NCBI GenBank assembly: GCA_045538735.1
Contig: JAZSRY010000056.1
Location: 44,096-108,095 of the forward strand
From: SIG459 sp045538735
GTDB lineage: Bacteria; Bacillota; Clostridia; Oscillospirales; Oscillospiraceae
Length of the DNA: 64,000 bases
Direction: 5' to 3'
The notes beneath the pieces are model-generated. The model ran no database searches, was not told where the DNA came from, and saw only the letters and a program-made list of their open reading frames with translations. The position numbers and the translations under genes are program-made. This document shows, one piece after another, positions 1-6,570 of this stretch (position 1 is its first letter; each line of letters begins with the position of its first letter).

Positions 1-1
1 T

Positions 2-706
2 GGGCTCAGAATTGCAGCCAGGTTAGGCTTTTCCATTCATCCCAATACCTTCTCGGCCATTTATGAAAAAGCGCATCTGGCAGCCTTCCTTTCCGCTGAA
101 CGTATAAGGGACGAACTTAAGAAATTCCTCATTTGCCCTAACACATATATGATCACCTGCATTTTTGAAAGCGGTCTTATGAAGTCATTCGGCATTGGCA
201 ACAGCTGCCCTGATTTTGAGGTTCTTTGCGAACTGCCGGCGGATGGTTACAGCCGTCTTTGCGCAATGTGCTATCTTTTGGAAAAGGAAAATGTTATTTC
301 CTGCACGAAGACTTTCCTCGAAGACCTGCATTTTGACCGCCATTCAATCAAAATGGCAGAAACTGTTTCTACAATTCTTATGAACGGACTGCCCGATGAC
401 ATGGTGCATTGGAAACATCTTTTGTCCTCCTACGGTCAGGACGCCTGCGTAAATGCCGCACTTGTGGCAAACGCTGTTGAAAATTTCGACTTTGCCTCCG
501 TTCTCCGTCAGGTTATCGAAAGCGGTGAATGCTGGAGCGCCAAAAGCCTAGCCATCGACGGCAACGACCTTATCAAGCTGGGCTTCAGCGGCAAAAGTAT
601 CGGTGATGAGCTTGAAAAGCTTCTTATGTATGTTATCGAGCATCCCGATGAAAACATCGCTTCCACCCTTCTGGACATCGCAAGAAAAGACCTTTCAAGT
701 TTATAG
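2..706 (+). CDS. cca: CCA-adding enzyme (tRNA nucleotidyltransferase), C-terminal part, 5' truncated
   Basis: The reading frame is open from the left window edge, so the N-terminal nucleotidyltransferase head lies outside. The first visible residues read as the neck region of class II CCA-adding enzymes: an LRIAARLGF stretch followed by a short helix and SAERIRDELKKFL, which in this family binds and positions the tRNA acceptor stem. The remaining helical body and tail (about 180 residues) are poorly conserved. The enzyme adds or repairs the 3' CCA of tRNAs using CTP and ATP. The gene ends just before a bidirectional hairpin shared with the convergent rplT operon. A poly(A) polymerase of the same superfamily is the only real alternative; the catalytic domain needed to tell them apart is not in the window. 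Confidence 0.8.
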   Translation, partial: GLRIAARLGFSIHPNTFSAIYEKAHLAAFLSAERIRDELKKFLICPNTYMITCIFESGLMKSFGIGNSCPDFEVLCELPADGYSRLCAMCYLLEKENVISCTKTFLEDLHFDRHSIKMAETVSTILMNGLPDDMVHWKHLLSSYGQDACVNAALVANAVENFDFASVLRQVIESGECWSAKSLAIDGNDLIKLGFSGKSIGDELEKLLMYVIEHPDENIASTLLDIARKDLSSL

Positions 707-715
707 GCTAATAAA

Positions 716-750
716 AAAAGACAGAAAACCGATTGGTTTTCTGTCTTTTG
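716..750. terminator. Bidirectional Rho-independent terminator between cca and rplT
   Basis: A 14-bp perfect stem (717-730 with 735-748) has a GATT loop, with an A run on the left and a T run on the right. It can therefore end transcripts arriving from cca on the plus strand and from infC-rpmI-rplT on the minus strand. Confidence 0.85.
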
Positions 751-764
751 TGTTTCCTCTTGGA

Positions 765-1118
765 TTAGAGAGCAGCCTTTGCCTTCTCGCAGAGAGCGGT
801 GAAAGCAGCGGGATCATGAATAGCGGTCTCGGACAGCATCTTGCGGTTCATGTCGATACCGGCGAGCTTGAGGCCGTGCATGAAGGTGGAGTAGTTCATG
901 CCGTTTGCCTTGGTAGCAGCACTGATACGGGTGATCCACAGCTGACGGAAGTCTCTCTTCTTCAGCTTGCGGCCAACGTATGCGTAACGGCCGGACTTCA
1001 TCATGGCCTGGTTAGCCATCTTATAGTGCTTGGACTTTGCGCCCCAATAGCCCTTAGCAAGGCCAAGGATCTTATTTCTGTGCTTGCGCGTCATCATCGC
1101 GCCTTTAACTCTTGCCAT
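765..1118 (-). CDS. rplT: 50S ribosomal protein L20
   Basis: A 117-residue protein, the normal length for bL20. It has the basic N-terminal arm (MARVKGAMMTRKHRNKIL) and the conserved KGYWGAKSKHYKMA region that bind 23S rRNA. L20 is needed early in large-subunit assembly and in many bacteria represses its own operon by binding the infC leader. It is the last gene of infC-rpmI-rplT, 17 nt after rpmI, and is followed by a strong terminator. Family and order are unambiguous. Confidence 0.98.
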   Translation of the reverse strand: MARVKGAMMTRKHRNKILGLAKGYWGAKSKHYKMANQAMMKSGRYAYVGRKLKKRDFRQLWITRISAATKANGMNYSTFMHGLKLAGIDMNRKMLSETAIHDPAAFTALCEKAKAAL

Positions 1119-1135
1119 TTCTCAAAGTCCTCCTC

Positions 1136-1333
1136 TTATTTGTAGGGTATCATGCGCTTGATTGCAGCAGTGTTGGTCACGTCTGCGATGGCACTCTGAC
1201 GGAGGCCTCTCTTACGCTTGGTGGTTTTCTTGTTCAGGATGTGGCTCTTGTAAGCATGTGCGCGCTTGACCTTGCCGGTCTTGGTGAGATTGAATCTCTT
1301 CTTAGCGCCGCTGTGGGTCTTAAGTTTGGGCAT
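1136..1333 (-). CDS. rpmI: 50S ribosomal protein L35
   Basis: A 65-residue basic protein starting MPKLKTHSGAKKRF, the bL35 signature, with the AYKSHILNKKTTKRKR core. It is a structural component of the large subunit. It lies between infC and rplT, 32 nt downstream of infC, with a ribosome-binding site directly upstream. Confidence 0.98.
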   Translation of the reverse strand: MPKLKTHSGAKKRFNLTKTGKVKRAHAYKSHILNKKTTKRKRGLRQSAIADVTNTAAIKRMIPYK

Positions 1334-1365
1334 AGTATATTTCTCCTTCCTTGGTTTAACAAAAC

Positions 1366-1881
1366 TTATTTGGCCTTGGGTGACAGGAACATGGACATAT
1401 TTCTTCCCTCAAGCTTGGGGTTTTTGTCCATAGTTGCCACATCGGCACATTTGGCAGCAAAATCCTTGAGAAGCTGCTCACCGATGTTGGTGTGAGCCAT
1501 CTCTCTTCCACGGAAACGAATGGTAACCTTCAGGCGGTCTCCGTCAGCAAGGAATTTCTGTCCGTTACGCAGCTTGGTATTAAAGTCGTTCTCGCCGATA
1601 CCGGGAGACATACGGATTTCCTTAACTTCAATAACGCGCTGGTTTTTCTTGGCCTCTTTCTCACGCTTCGCCTGCTCGAAACGGTACTTACCGTAGTCCA
1701 TAATCTTGCATACAGGGGGCTTAGCGTTGGGAGAAATCAGCACAAGGTCCATTTCATTTTCATCGGCGATCTTCTGTGCGGCTTCAGCAGACATAATGCC
1801 AAGCTGTTCACCGGTATCGCTTATGAGTCTGACCTCGGGGGCATCAATCTCGTCATTTATCAGATGGTCCAGGTTTGCGAT
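1366..1881 (-). CDS. infC: Translation initiation factor IF-3, probable AUC start
   Basis: IF-3 binds the 30S subunit, blocks premature 50S joining and checks start-codon pairing. The protein shows the family's N-domain opening (DHLINDEI, VRLI), the interdomain linker (YRFEQAKREKEAKK) and the C-domain (VKEIRMSPGIGENDF, KVTIRFRGREMAH). The longest frame has an ATG at 1920, but that ATG and 13 codons fall inside a terminator hairpin upstream of the ribosome-binding site. GGAGG at 1891-1895 sits 9 nt from an in-frame ATC at 1879-1881, which gives a 171-residue protein with the normal IF-3 N-terminus. Rare AUU/AUC/AUA starts are well known for infC and let IF-3 repress its own translation. The AUC start is inferred from spacing and homology. 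Confidence 0.93.
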   Translation of the reverse strand: MANLDHLINDEIDAPEVRLISDTGEQLGIMSAEAAQKIADENEMDLVLISPNAKPPVCKIMDYGKYRFEQAKREKEAKKNQRVIEVKEIRMSPGIGENDFNTKLRNGQKFLADGDRLKVTIRFRGREMAHTNIGEQLLKDFAAKCADVATMDKNPKLEGRNMSMFLSPKAK

Positions 1882-2044
1882 GTCAGAACACCTCCATAAA
1901 AAATAAATGCGAATGCACATAATTCAAGCATCCGCACAAAATCACAGTCTCTCCCCTATCGGAAGAAACCTTGATTATTAACCTCTGCTCGCTCTTGGCG
2001 GCGGGGTGAGGACAGATGCTATCCGTACCTTCTTCATTTTCAGC
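1882..2044 (-). promoter_or_regulatory. infC operon leader with attenuator (L20-type autoregulatory leader)
   Basis: About 160 nt of untranslated RNA separate the predicted transcription start (near 2044) from the infC start. The 3' part folds into a terminator just before the ribosome-binding site, and GC-rich upstream segments (about 1945-2015) could form alternative pairings. Firmicute infC-rpmI-rplT operons are commonly controlled by L20 binding such a leader and favouring termination. L20 control here is inferred from position and architecture. Confidence 0.7.
1896..1935 (-). terminator. Attenuator hairpin in the infC leader
   Basis: On the minus strand an 8-bp stem (GCGGATGC with GCATTCGC, one G-U pair) is followed by a T-rich tract (ATTTATTTTTT) that runs into the infC ribosome-binding site. 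It is placed to terminate transcription before infC. Confidence 0.8.
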
Positions 2045-2050
2045 TCGTTT

Positions 2051-2079
2051 ATTATAACAGCCGTATCATTCAATGTCAA
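2051..2079 (-). promoter_or_regulatory. Consensus sigma-A promoter of infC-rpmI-rplT
   Basis: A perfect TTGACA (-35, 2074-2079) and perfect TATAAT (-10, 2051-2056) are separated by exactly 17 bp. The element overlaps the last codons of the upstream deacetylase gene, whose stop codon is at 2066-2068. Confidence 0.9.
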
Positions 2080-2905
2080 CACTTTTTTCTATCTTTGAAA
2101 AATATTTTTTGCTTGAAATTCCGTGTGGACGATTAAATCTTCCAAGATAATATAACTCCTCTTCATTCCCTGTCAATATATTAATTTTCTCCGTGCATGT
2201 GAAGGCTGCAAAGAAGCCCATATCTTTGACTACATCACTGGTATTGCTGTCATATGCCCCATATGGATACGCTATCGTATAACAAAAATTAATTTGATTT
2301 CGTTCTGATTCTGTTATGAATTTACTCAAGTCCTCGGAAAGTCTGCGTCTATATGCATATATACTTTCTCCCCATTTTTTCCCGCAGCCAATATTGCTCT
2401 TATTTGAGTGCATATTCCAGCTATGACATTGAACCTCTATTGTTCCTCTTTTAGTCATTTCCCGTACATCATTCCAGCTCATATAATCCCATTCACCCGG
2501 ATATTCATTGTCTGAGCTGTATTTTTCGCATAAAGACCCTATTATTGCAACAACCGCTTTATATCCGAACTCATCCAAAACAGGCTCAGCATATTCGGCG
2601 AGGCTTTGAAACCCGTCATCAAATGTGATCATTACAGGCTTCTCAGGCATTTTAAGCTCTCCGCGCTGCCAGGCAAGAAGATCACTGATACCTATACTCT
2701 CCCAACCAAGAAGCTTTATATACTCCATATCCTCACGAAACTCTTCGGGACTAATAACATAGTTATTCCAGCTATCGGGATTTGGCGAAATCTGATGATA
2801 CATCAATATTGGCAATTTTACCGGCTCAATATTTTCTACACACAAGCAGTCTATCTGCAAAAATATCGCTGCAGCAATAATAAATACAGATATCTTATTA
2901 ATCAT
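2066..2905 (-). CDS. Secreted polysaccharide deacetylase (NodB/CE4 family)
   Basis: This protein probably removes N- or O-acetyl groups from a cell-wall or surface polysaccharide outside the membrane. An N-terminal hydrophobic segment (about residues 4-20) is a signal peptide or anchor. CE4 motifs appear in order: ILMYHQI, TFDDG (metal-binding Asp pair, about residue 95), an HSWNMH motif matching the H-S/T-x-x-x-H metal site, and AYPYG. The open frame reaches a GTG at 2914, but AGGTG lies 6 nt before the ATG at 2905, so that start is chosen (279 residues). Its 3' end carries the infC promoter. It is transcribed divergently from the gene at 2998. The exact substrate cannot be told from sequence. 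Confidence 0.88.
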   Translation of the reverse strand: MINKISVFIIAAAIFLQIDCLCVENIEPVKLPILMYHQISPNPDSWNNYVISPEEFREDMEYIKLLGWESIGISDLLAWQRGELKMPEKPVMITFDDGFQSLAEYAEPVLDEFGYKAVVAIIGSLCEKYSSDNEYPGEWDYMSWNDVREMTKRGTIEVQCHSWNMHSNKSNIGCGKKWGESIYAYRRRLSEDLSKFITESERNQINFCYTIAYPYGAYDSNTSDVVKDMGFFAAFTCTEKINILTGNEEELYYLGRFNRPHGISSKKYFSKIEKSVDIE

Positions 2906-2932
2906 ATTCATCACCTGAAAATATTTTTCCCT

Positions 2933-2952
2933 GTTGAAAATATTTTTTCAAC
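2933..2952. promoter_or_regulatory. 20-bp perfect palindrome between divergent genes
   Basis: GTTGAAAA-TATT-TTTTCAAC is a perfect inverted repeat in the 92-bp gap between the deacetylase and the gene at 2998. It contains a TTGAAA -35-like hexamer on each strand, so it may be an operator overlapping divergent promoters. No clear -10 partner was found. Confidence 0.4.
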
Positions 2953-2997
2953 ATAAAATATCCCATTCGGGGAAAGAATAAGTTTGGGTGATATATA

Positions 2998-3393
2998 TTG
3001 GCTTTTTTAGAATTCTCTTTTATTTTTATAATCGGTGCTATCGGATACGGAAGCATTGAGCTTCTTTGGAGGGGGCATACCCACTGGACAATGATATTAT
3101 TGGGAGGAATCTGCCTTTATCTTATATATCTCATCTCAAGCCGAATGAAGGAAAGTCTTGCCAAAAAGGCTATAATGTGTGCTTTTGCAATAACTACACT
3201 GGAGTTCATTACGGGCTGCATTGTAAACATCCGATTGGGATGGGATGTTTGGGATTATTCTTCAATGCCCTTAAATCTGCTTGGGCAGATTTGTCCGGCC
3301 TTCTCAATAATGTGGCTCGCCCTCAGTCTTCCTTGCATACTCCTGTCAAAATTAATTTATAAAACTGTTTTTGTTCCGAATTTCAAAAAATAA
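2998..3393 (+). CDS. CmpB-type putative ABC transporter permease (small membrane protein)
   Basis: A 131-residue membrane protein with about four hydrophobic segments. It resembles the small Firmicute family labelled putative ABC-transporter type IV (CmpB): IGYGSIELLWRGHTHWTM near the N-terminus, then LEFITGCIVN and a WDYSSMPLNLLGQICP stretch. The family's function is unproven despite its name, and no ATPase partner is adjacent. The start is a TTG at 2998 with a weak GGGTG ribosome-binding site 7-8 nt upstream. A bidirectional terminator follows immediately. Confidence 0.75.
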   Translation: MAFLEFSFIFIIGAIGYGSIELLWRGHTHWTMILLGGICLYLIYLISSRMKESLAKKAIMCAFAITTLEFITGCIVNIRLGWDVWDYSSMPLNLLGQICPAFSIMWLALSLPCILLSKLIYKTVFVPNFKK

Positions 3394-3394
3394 A

Positions 3395-3427
3395 AAGGCT
3401 TACCCAAAAATGGGTAAGCCATTTTTA
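3395..3427. terminator. Bidirectional terminator between the CmpB-type gene and deoC
   Basis: A 9-bp stem (GGCTTACCC at 3397-3405, GGGTAAGCC at 3412-3420) is flanked by A and T runs, suited to stopping both convergent transcripts. Confidence 0.85.
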
Positions 3428-3433
3428 CTTAAA

Positions 3434-4105
3434 TTAGTAGGTTCCTTCGGGAACTTCCTGAGCCATAGCAATCTTAACGATTCGGCTGGTGCCCAAACGC
3501 TCTGCACCGAGCTCAATAAACTTCTCAGCATCTTCAAGTGAGCTGATACCGCCGGAAGCCTTTACCTTAACATGCTCGGCGCTGTACTTACGCAGAAGCT
3601 CAACATCTTCGAAGGTAGCGCCGCCGGTAGAAAAACCGGTGGAGGTCTTGATGTATTCTGCGCCGGAATTATTGACGATCTCACAGAGCTTGATTTTCTC
3701 TTCCTCAGTGAGAAGGCAGGTCTCGATGATAACTTTCATTATCTTGCCGGGGCAGGCCTCACGAACCGCTTTAATATCGGCGAGAAGCGCATCCCAGCAG
3801 CGGTCCTTAACCATGCCGAGGTTAATAACCATGTCAATTTCATCGGCGCCATGGGCAACAGCATCAGCTGTTTCTGCGGCCTTGACTGCACTGGTCATAT
3901 AACCGTTGGGAAAGCCGATAACAGTGCAGATCGCAAGCTTATCTCCTACATAGCGTTTGGCTCCGGCTACATGTGCAGGGGGAATGCACACGCTTGCGCA
4001 GTTATACTTAATTCCCTGATCGCAGAGGGCCATTATTTCAGTGCAGGTACAATCCTGACGAAGAAGAGTGTGGTCGCATTTAGCAAGGATATCTTTGAGT
4101 TCCAT
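3434..4105 (-). CDS. deoC: Deoxyribose-phosphate aldolase
   Basis: A class I aldolase that cleaves 2-deoxyribose 5-phosphate to acetaldehyde and glyceraldehyde 3-phosphate in deoxynucleoside catabolism. Key elements are visible: CDHTLL near the N-terminus, EIDMVINLG with the catalytic Asp, the Schiff-base lysine in YIKTSTGF and the second lysine in VKASGGI. An upstream in-frame ATG exists at 4129, but AAGGGAGA sits 8 nt before the ATG at 4105, giving 223 residues, the usual size. It appears monocistronic, with no deoA or deoD nearby. Confidence 0.95.
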   Translation of the reverse strand: MELKDILAKCDHTLLRQDCTCTEIMALCDQGIKYNCASVCIPPAHVAGAKRYVGDKLAICTVIGFPNGYMTSAVKAAETADAVAHGADEIDMVINLGMVKDRCWDALLADIKAVREACPGKIMKVIIETCLLTEEEKIKLCEIVNNSGAEYIKTSTGFSTGGATFEDVELLRKYSAEHVKVKASGGISSLEDAEKFIELGAERLGTSRIVKIAMAQEVPEGTY

Positions 4106-4140
4106 AAGAATATCTCCCTTAATGTTCATATTATATTTTT

Positions 4141-4169
4141 ATAATAACAGATTGAACGATAAATTTCAA
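4141..4169 (-). promoter_or_regulatory. Predicted sigma-A promoter of deoC
   Basis: TTGAAA (4164-4169) and TATTAT (4141-4146) on the minus strand with a 17-bp spacer, placing the transcription start about 30 nt upstream of the deoC start. Confidence 0.6.
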
Positions 4170-4189
4170 TCGCGATAATTCATAAAAAA

Positions 4190-4242
4190 CACCCCGTCCG
4201 AATATCATCAATTGAAGAGTTAATTAGCGATATACGGGGTGA
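4190..4242. promoter_or_regulatory. Inverted repeat covering the ribosome-binding site of the SSB-like gene
   Basis: CACCCCGT (4191-4198) can pair with ACGGGGTG (4234-4241) across 35 nt. The right arm contains the GGGGTG ribosome-binding site of the gene starting at 4247, so folding of a plus-strand transcript would hide it. Read on the minus strand, the same stem is followed by TTTTTT and looks like a terminator upstream of the deoC promoter. Confidence 0.45.
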
Positions 4243-4246
4243 TTCA

Positions 4247-4855
4247 ATGGACGAAATTACAGTAAACAACTATTGTCTTCTGCGTGGCAGAATGGCTGCA
4301 GTACCGCAATATTCTCATTCATCAAGAGGTGAAGACTTCTACCGCTTCCCTCTAGAGATCAAAAGGCTTTCCGGAGCAACAGACACTATAAACATTATAG
4401 CCAGAAACAGTTTATTAGACAGTGTTGAGGTAAAAGATAAATGTAAATTATGCATAGAGGGAACATTGCGTTCTTTTAACAACAAAAGCGGAGTTGGGCC
4501 CAGGCTGGTAATCACTGTTTTTGCCAAGGAGATGTATTTCGAAAACGGTGATGACGAAAATGTCATTGAACTTCGTGGTACAATATGCAAAGCTCCTTCA
4601 TTCAGGTCAACACCAATGGGAAGAGAGATATGCGACCTGATGCTGGCTGTAAACAGGCCTTACGGACGCAGCGACTATCTTCCCTGCATAACATGGGGAA
4701 TTAAAGCAAGAGAGGCATCCCAATGGAACGTCGGAACTTCTGTGATTCTGAACGGCCGAATTCAAAGCAGAAACTATACAAAAATAATCGACGGCGAGTA
4801 TTTCGAAAAAACCGCATACGAAGTTTCGGTAATTGATATATGCAATGATACATAA
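4247..4855 (+). CDS. Single-stranded-DNA-binding-like protein with two OB-type modules
   Basis: A 202-residue protein related to SSB/PriB-type OB folds. The first half carries NNYCLLRGRMAAVPQYSH, FYRFPLEIKRLSG and a strand ending IIARN; the second half repeats the pattern with IELRGTICKAPSFRSTPMGREICDLMLAVNR, then ITWG, AREAS and GRIQSRNY. Internal duplication and the lack of an acidic SSB tail distinguish it from housekeeping SSB. It may bind ssDNA in repair or replication, but its role is not established. The start ATG has GGGGTG 5 nt upstream, inside an inverted repeat. It is a single-gene unit followed by a terminator. Confidence 0.75.
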   Translation: MDEITVNNYCLLRGRMAAVPQYSHSSRGEDFYRFPLEIKRLSGATDTINIIARNSLLDSVEVKDKCKLCIEGTLRSFNNKSGVGPRLVITVFAKEMYFENGDDENVIELRGTICKAPSFRSTPMGREICDLMLAVNRPYGRSDYLPCITWGIKAREASQWNVGTSVILNGRIQSRNYTKIIDGEYFEKTAYEVSVIDICNDT

Positions 4856-4857
4856 AT

Positions 4858-4898
4858 AATGAGGCGCAGGATTTATATCCGCGCCTCATTTAATTTTT
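4858..4898. terminator. Terminator after the SSB-like gene
   Basis: A 10-bp stem (AATGAGGCGC at 4858-4867, GCGCCTCATT at 4881-4890) is followed by TAATTTTT. The minus-strand yihY-type stop codon at 4873-4875 lies in its loop, so the hairpin also serves the convergent gene. Confidence 0.8.
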
Positions 4899-5691
4899 CC
4901 AGCGCAATGTTCAAAATATTCCCAAGAAAAAGCAGATTGCTGAAAATATAAAGCCATAGAAGCATTATCATTACAGAAGCAAGGGAACCGTAGATGAGCG
5001 GATATTTTATGCTTATTCCTATAAACCACGAAAAGAGAAAACTAATTGCTACAATTGCAAAAGACGCCCAAAATGCCCCGGGTATAATAAGCGTATTGCT
5101 TTTCTTTGGGCTGCATATTCTATATGCTCCGAGAATGAATACAAACAGCACAAGAAATAACAGCAAAAATCTGAACCACTCCCAATTTTTCGATATATTA
5201 ATTATATTTACATTCTCATCAACAAATTTTATAAACCACCCGCCGCTGGCTATAAGCAGTGCGGCAAAATATATAGCTGAGAGAAACACAAGTGAATAAA
5301 CAAAAGACATAAAAAAAGCAATTTGCTTTTCTTCCCTTTTCACTCCCCTGATCTCGTTCATTACCTTGTCTACAATTCTGAATCCCGCGGCCGAACTTGT
5401 AGCCAGAGCTACAAGAGCTACTGTTACCATCTTATGGCTTGAATTTGTACTTACATATCCCAAATATTCCATTAATGTATTAACGGTTTCAACGGGCAGC
5501 ACCCCTCTCAATATAGCTTCGAATTCTTCTACAGTTGGGAATAAGCTCCCAAGCATAGAATATAGACAAATAAGCAAAGGAAATATAGACAGCATAAAAA
5601 AATAAGAAAGTCCCGCTGATGCCCTTGAAATATGATTGACAAAATATAGCCGTATTACATTTTCCGCAAGATATACAGTTTTCTTATTCAT
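4873..5691 (-). CDS. YihY/virulence factor BrkB family membrane protein
   Basis: A 272-residue integral membrane protein with about six transmembrane segments. The family features are present: an N-terminal amphipathic region ending SRASAGLSYFFMLSIFPLL, a central VTVALVALATSSAAGFRIV helix, a PGAFWASFAIVAISFLFSWF segment and the C-terminal IYGSLASVMIMLLWLYIFSNLLFLG, all typical of UPF0761/YihY proteins. The family was once called ribonuclease BN, which is wrong; its function is unknown and proposed roles concern envelope transport. The start ATG has AGGTGG 4 nt upstream. It is monocistronic. Confidence 0.9.
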   Translation of the reverse strand: MNKKTVYLAENVIRLYFVNHISRASAGLSYFFMLSIFPLLICLYSMLGSLFPTVEEFEAILRGVLPVETVNTLMEYLGYVSTNSSHKMVTVALVALATSSAAGFRIVDKVMNEIRGVKREEKQIAFFMSFVYSLVFLSAIYFAALLIASGGWFIKFVDENVNIINISKNWEWFRFLLLFLVLFVFILGAYRICSPKKSNTLIIPGAFWASFAIVAISFLFSWFIGISIKYPLIYGSLASVMIMLLWLYIFSNLLFLGNILNIALEKLNEARI

Positions 5692-5771
5692 ATAACCACC
5701 TGTGAAAATATTAAGCAGGAAAAACTGTTTTTATTCCATCCTGTTTGAGCGCGGTATTAAATATTTATCGG

Positions 5772-5800
5772 TTGTAAGAGTTATTCAAATGTGATAAACT
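5772..5800 (+). promoter_or_regulatory. Predicted promoter of the two-gene membrane locus
   Basis: TTGTAA (5772-5777) and TAAACT (5795-5800) with a 17-bp spacer and a TG dinucleotide just before the -10 (extended -10). The start site would lie about 20 nt before the first gene. Confidence 0.55.
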
Positions 5801-5828
5801 GTCAAAAAAAAGAAAAGGAGTGAGTACA

Positions 5829-6557
5829 GTGACTGTTTTAGAACAAATGAACTCATGGCCAATATATCTAATTTGCGGGTTCATAATACTGTTTGTACTT
5901 GCAATGAGCGTGTTCTTTATGATAAGAGCATGGAAAGCGGGGCTTGCTATCGGTATGGACAGTTCAAAGCTGCGACGGGCAGTTGCATCCAGTATAAGTT
6001 TCACCTTACTTCCCAGTATCAGCATTCTTCTGGGCGTAATTGCACTTAGCGGTTCACTGGGCGTTCCCCTCCCCTGGGTCAGGCTCAGTGTCATCGGCGC
6101 ACTTCACTATGAAACAAGCGTTGCCGATATAGCAGCAAGGGCAATCGGACTCTCCGGTCTTAATATTAATGAAATGACTGCCACTGCATATACCACAATA
6201 GCTCTGGTTATGAGCGCCGGTATAATTTGGGGCATGGTGCTGACTGTTTTCTTCAACAAACGCTACACCGGTCGTCTTCAGACTCCCAAAGCCAAGAGCG
6301 GTAAGGGCTTTGGTGATACCGCTATGATAGCCATGTTCATCGGCCTTGTTGCTGCGTACATAGGCAGCTATGTAGGAACATTTACTTCAACAGGCAATTT
6401 CATTCCTCTTATAGTACTTGTTGTAAGTGCTCTCGCAATGGCAGGCTTTACCTGGCTCACCGAGAAGAAGAATATCATCTGGCTTGAAAGCTTCTCCATT
6501 GCAGGCAGTATGCTTATCGGCATGGCTGCTGCTGTTTTAGTCGGAGTCTTTATGTGA
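5829..6557 (+). CDS. Integral membrane protein, resembles DUF5058 family
   Basis: A 242-residue polytopic protein with about six to seven hydrophobic helices. Recognisable stretches are the MIRAWKAGLAIGMDSSKLRRAV loop, SISFTLLPSISILLGVIALSGSLG and PLPWVRLSVIGALHYETSVAD, which match what I recall of DUF5058 proteins in Firmicutes. No catalytic motif or binding protein is apparent. Two GTG starts are possible; the one at 5829 is chosen because AAGGAG lies 8 nt upstream, whereas a start at 5820 would overlap it. The next gene follows 13 nt after its stop, so the two products probably form one complex. Confidence 0.7.
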   Translation: MTVLEQMNSWPIYLICGFIILFVLAMSVFFMIRAWKAGLAIGMDSSKLRRAVASSISFTLLPSISILLGVIALSGSLGVPLPWVRLSVIGALHYETSVADIAARAIGLSGLNINEMTATAYTTIALVMSAGIIWGMVLTVFFNKRYTGRLQTPKAKSGKGFGDTAMIAMFIGLVAAYIGSYVGTFTSTGNFIPLIVLVVSALAMAGFTWLTEKKNIIWLESFSIAGSMLIGMAAAVLVGVFM

Positions 6558-6570
6558 GGAGGTGCGGATA

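Noticed and set aside
1882..1920. ATG at 1920 as start of infC
   Set aside because: The 13 extra codons lie inside the attenuator hairpin and before the ribosome-binding site, and they do not resemble any IF-3 N-terminus.
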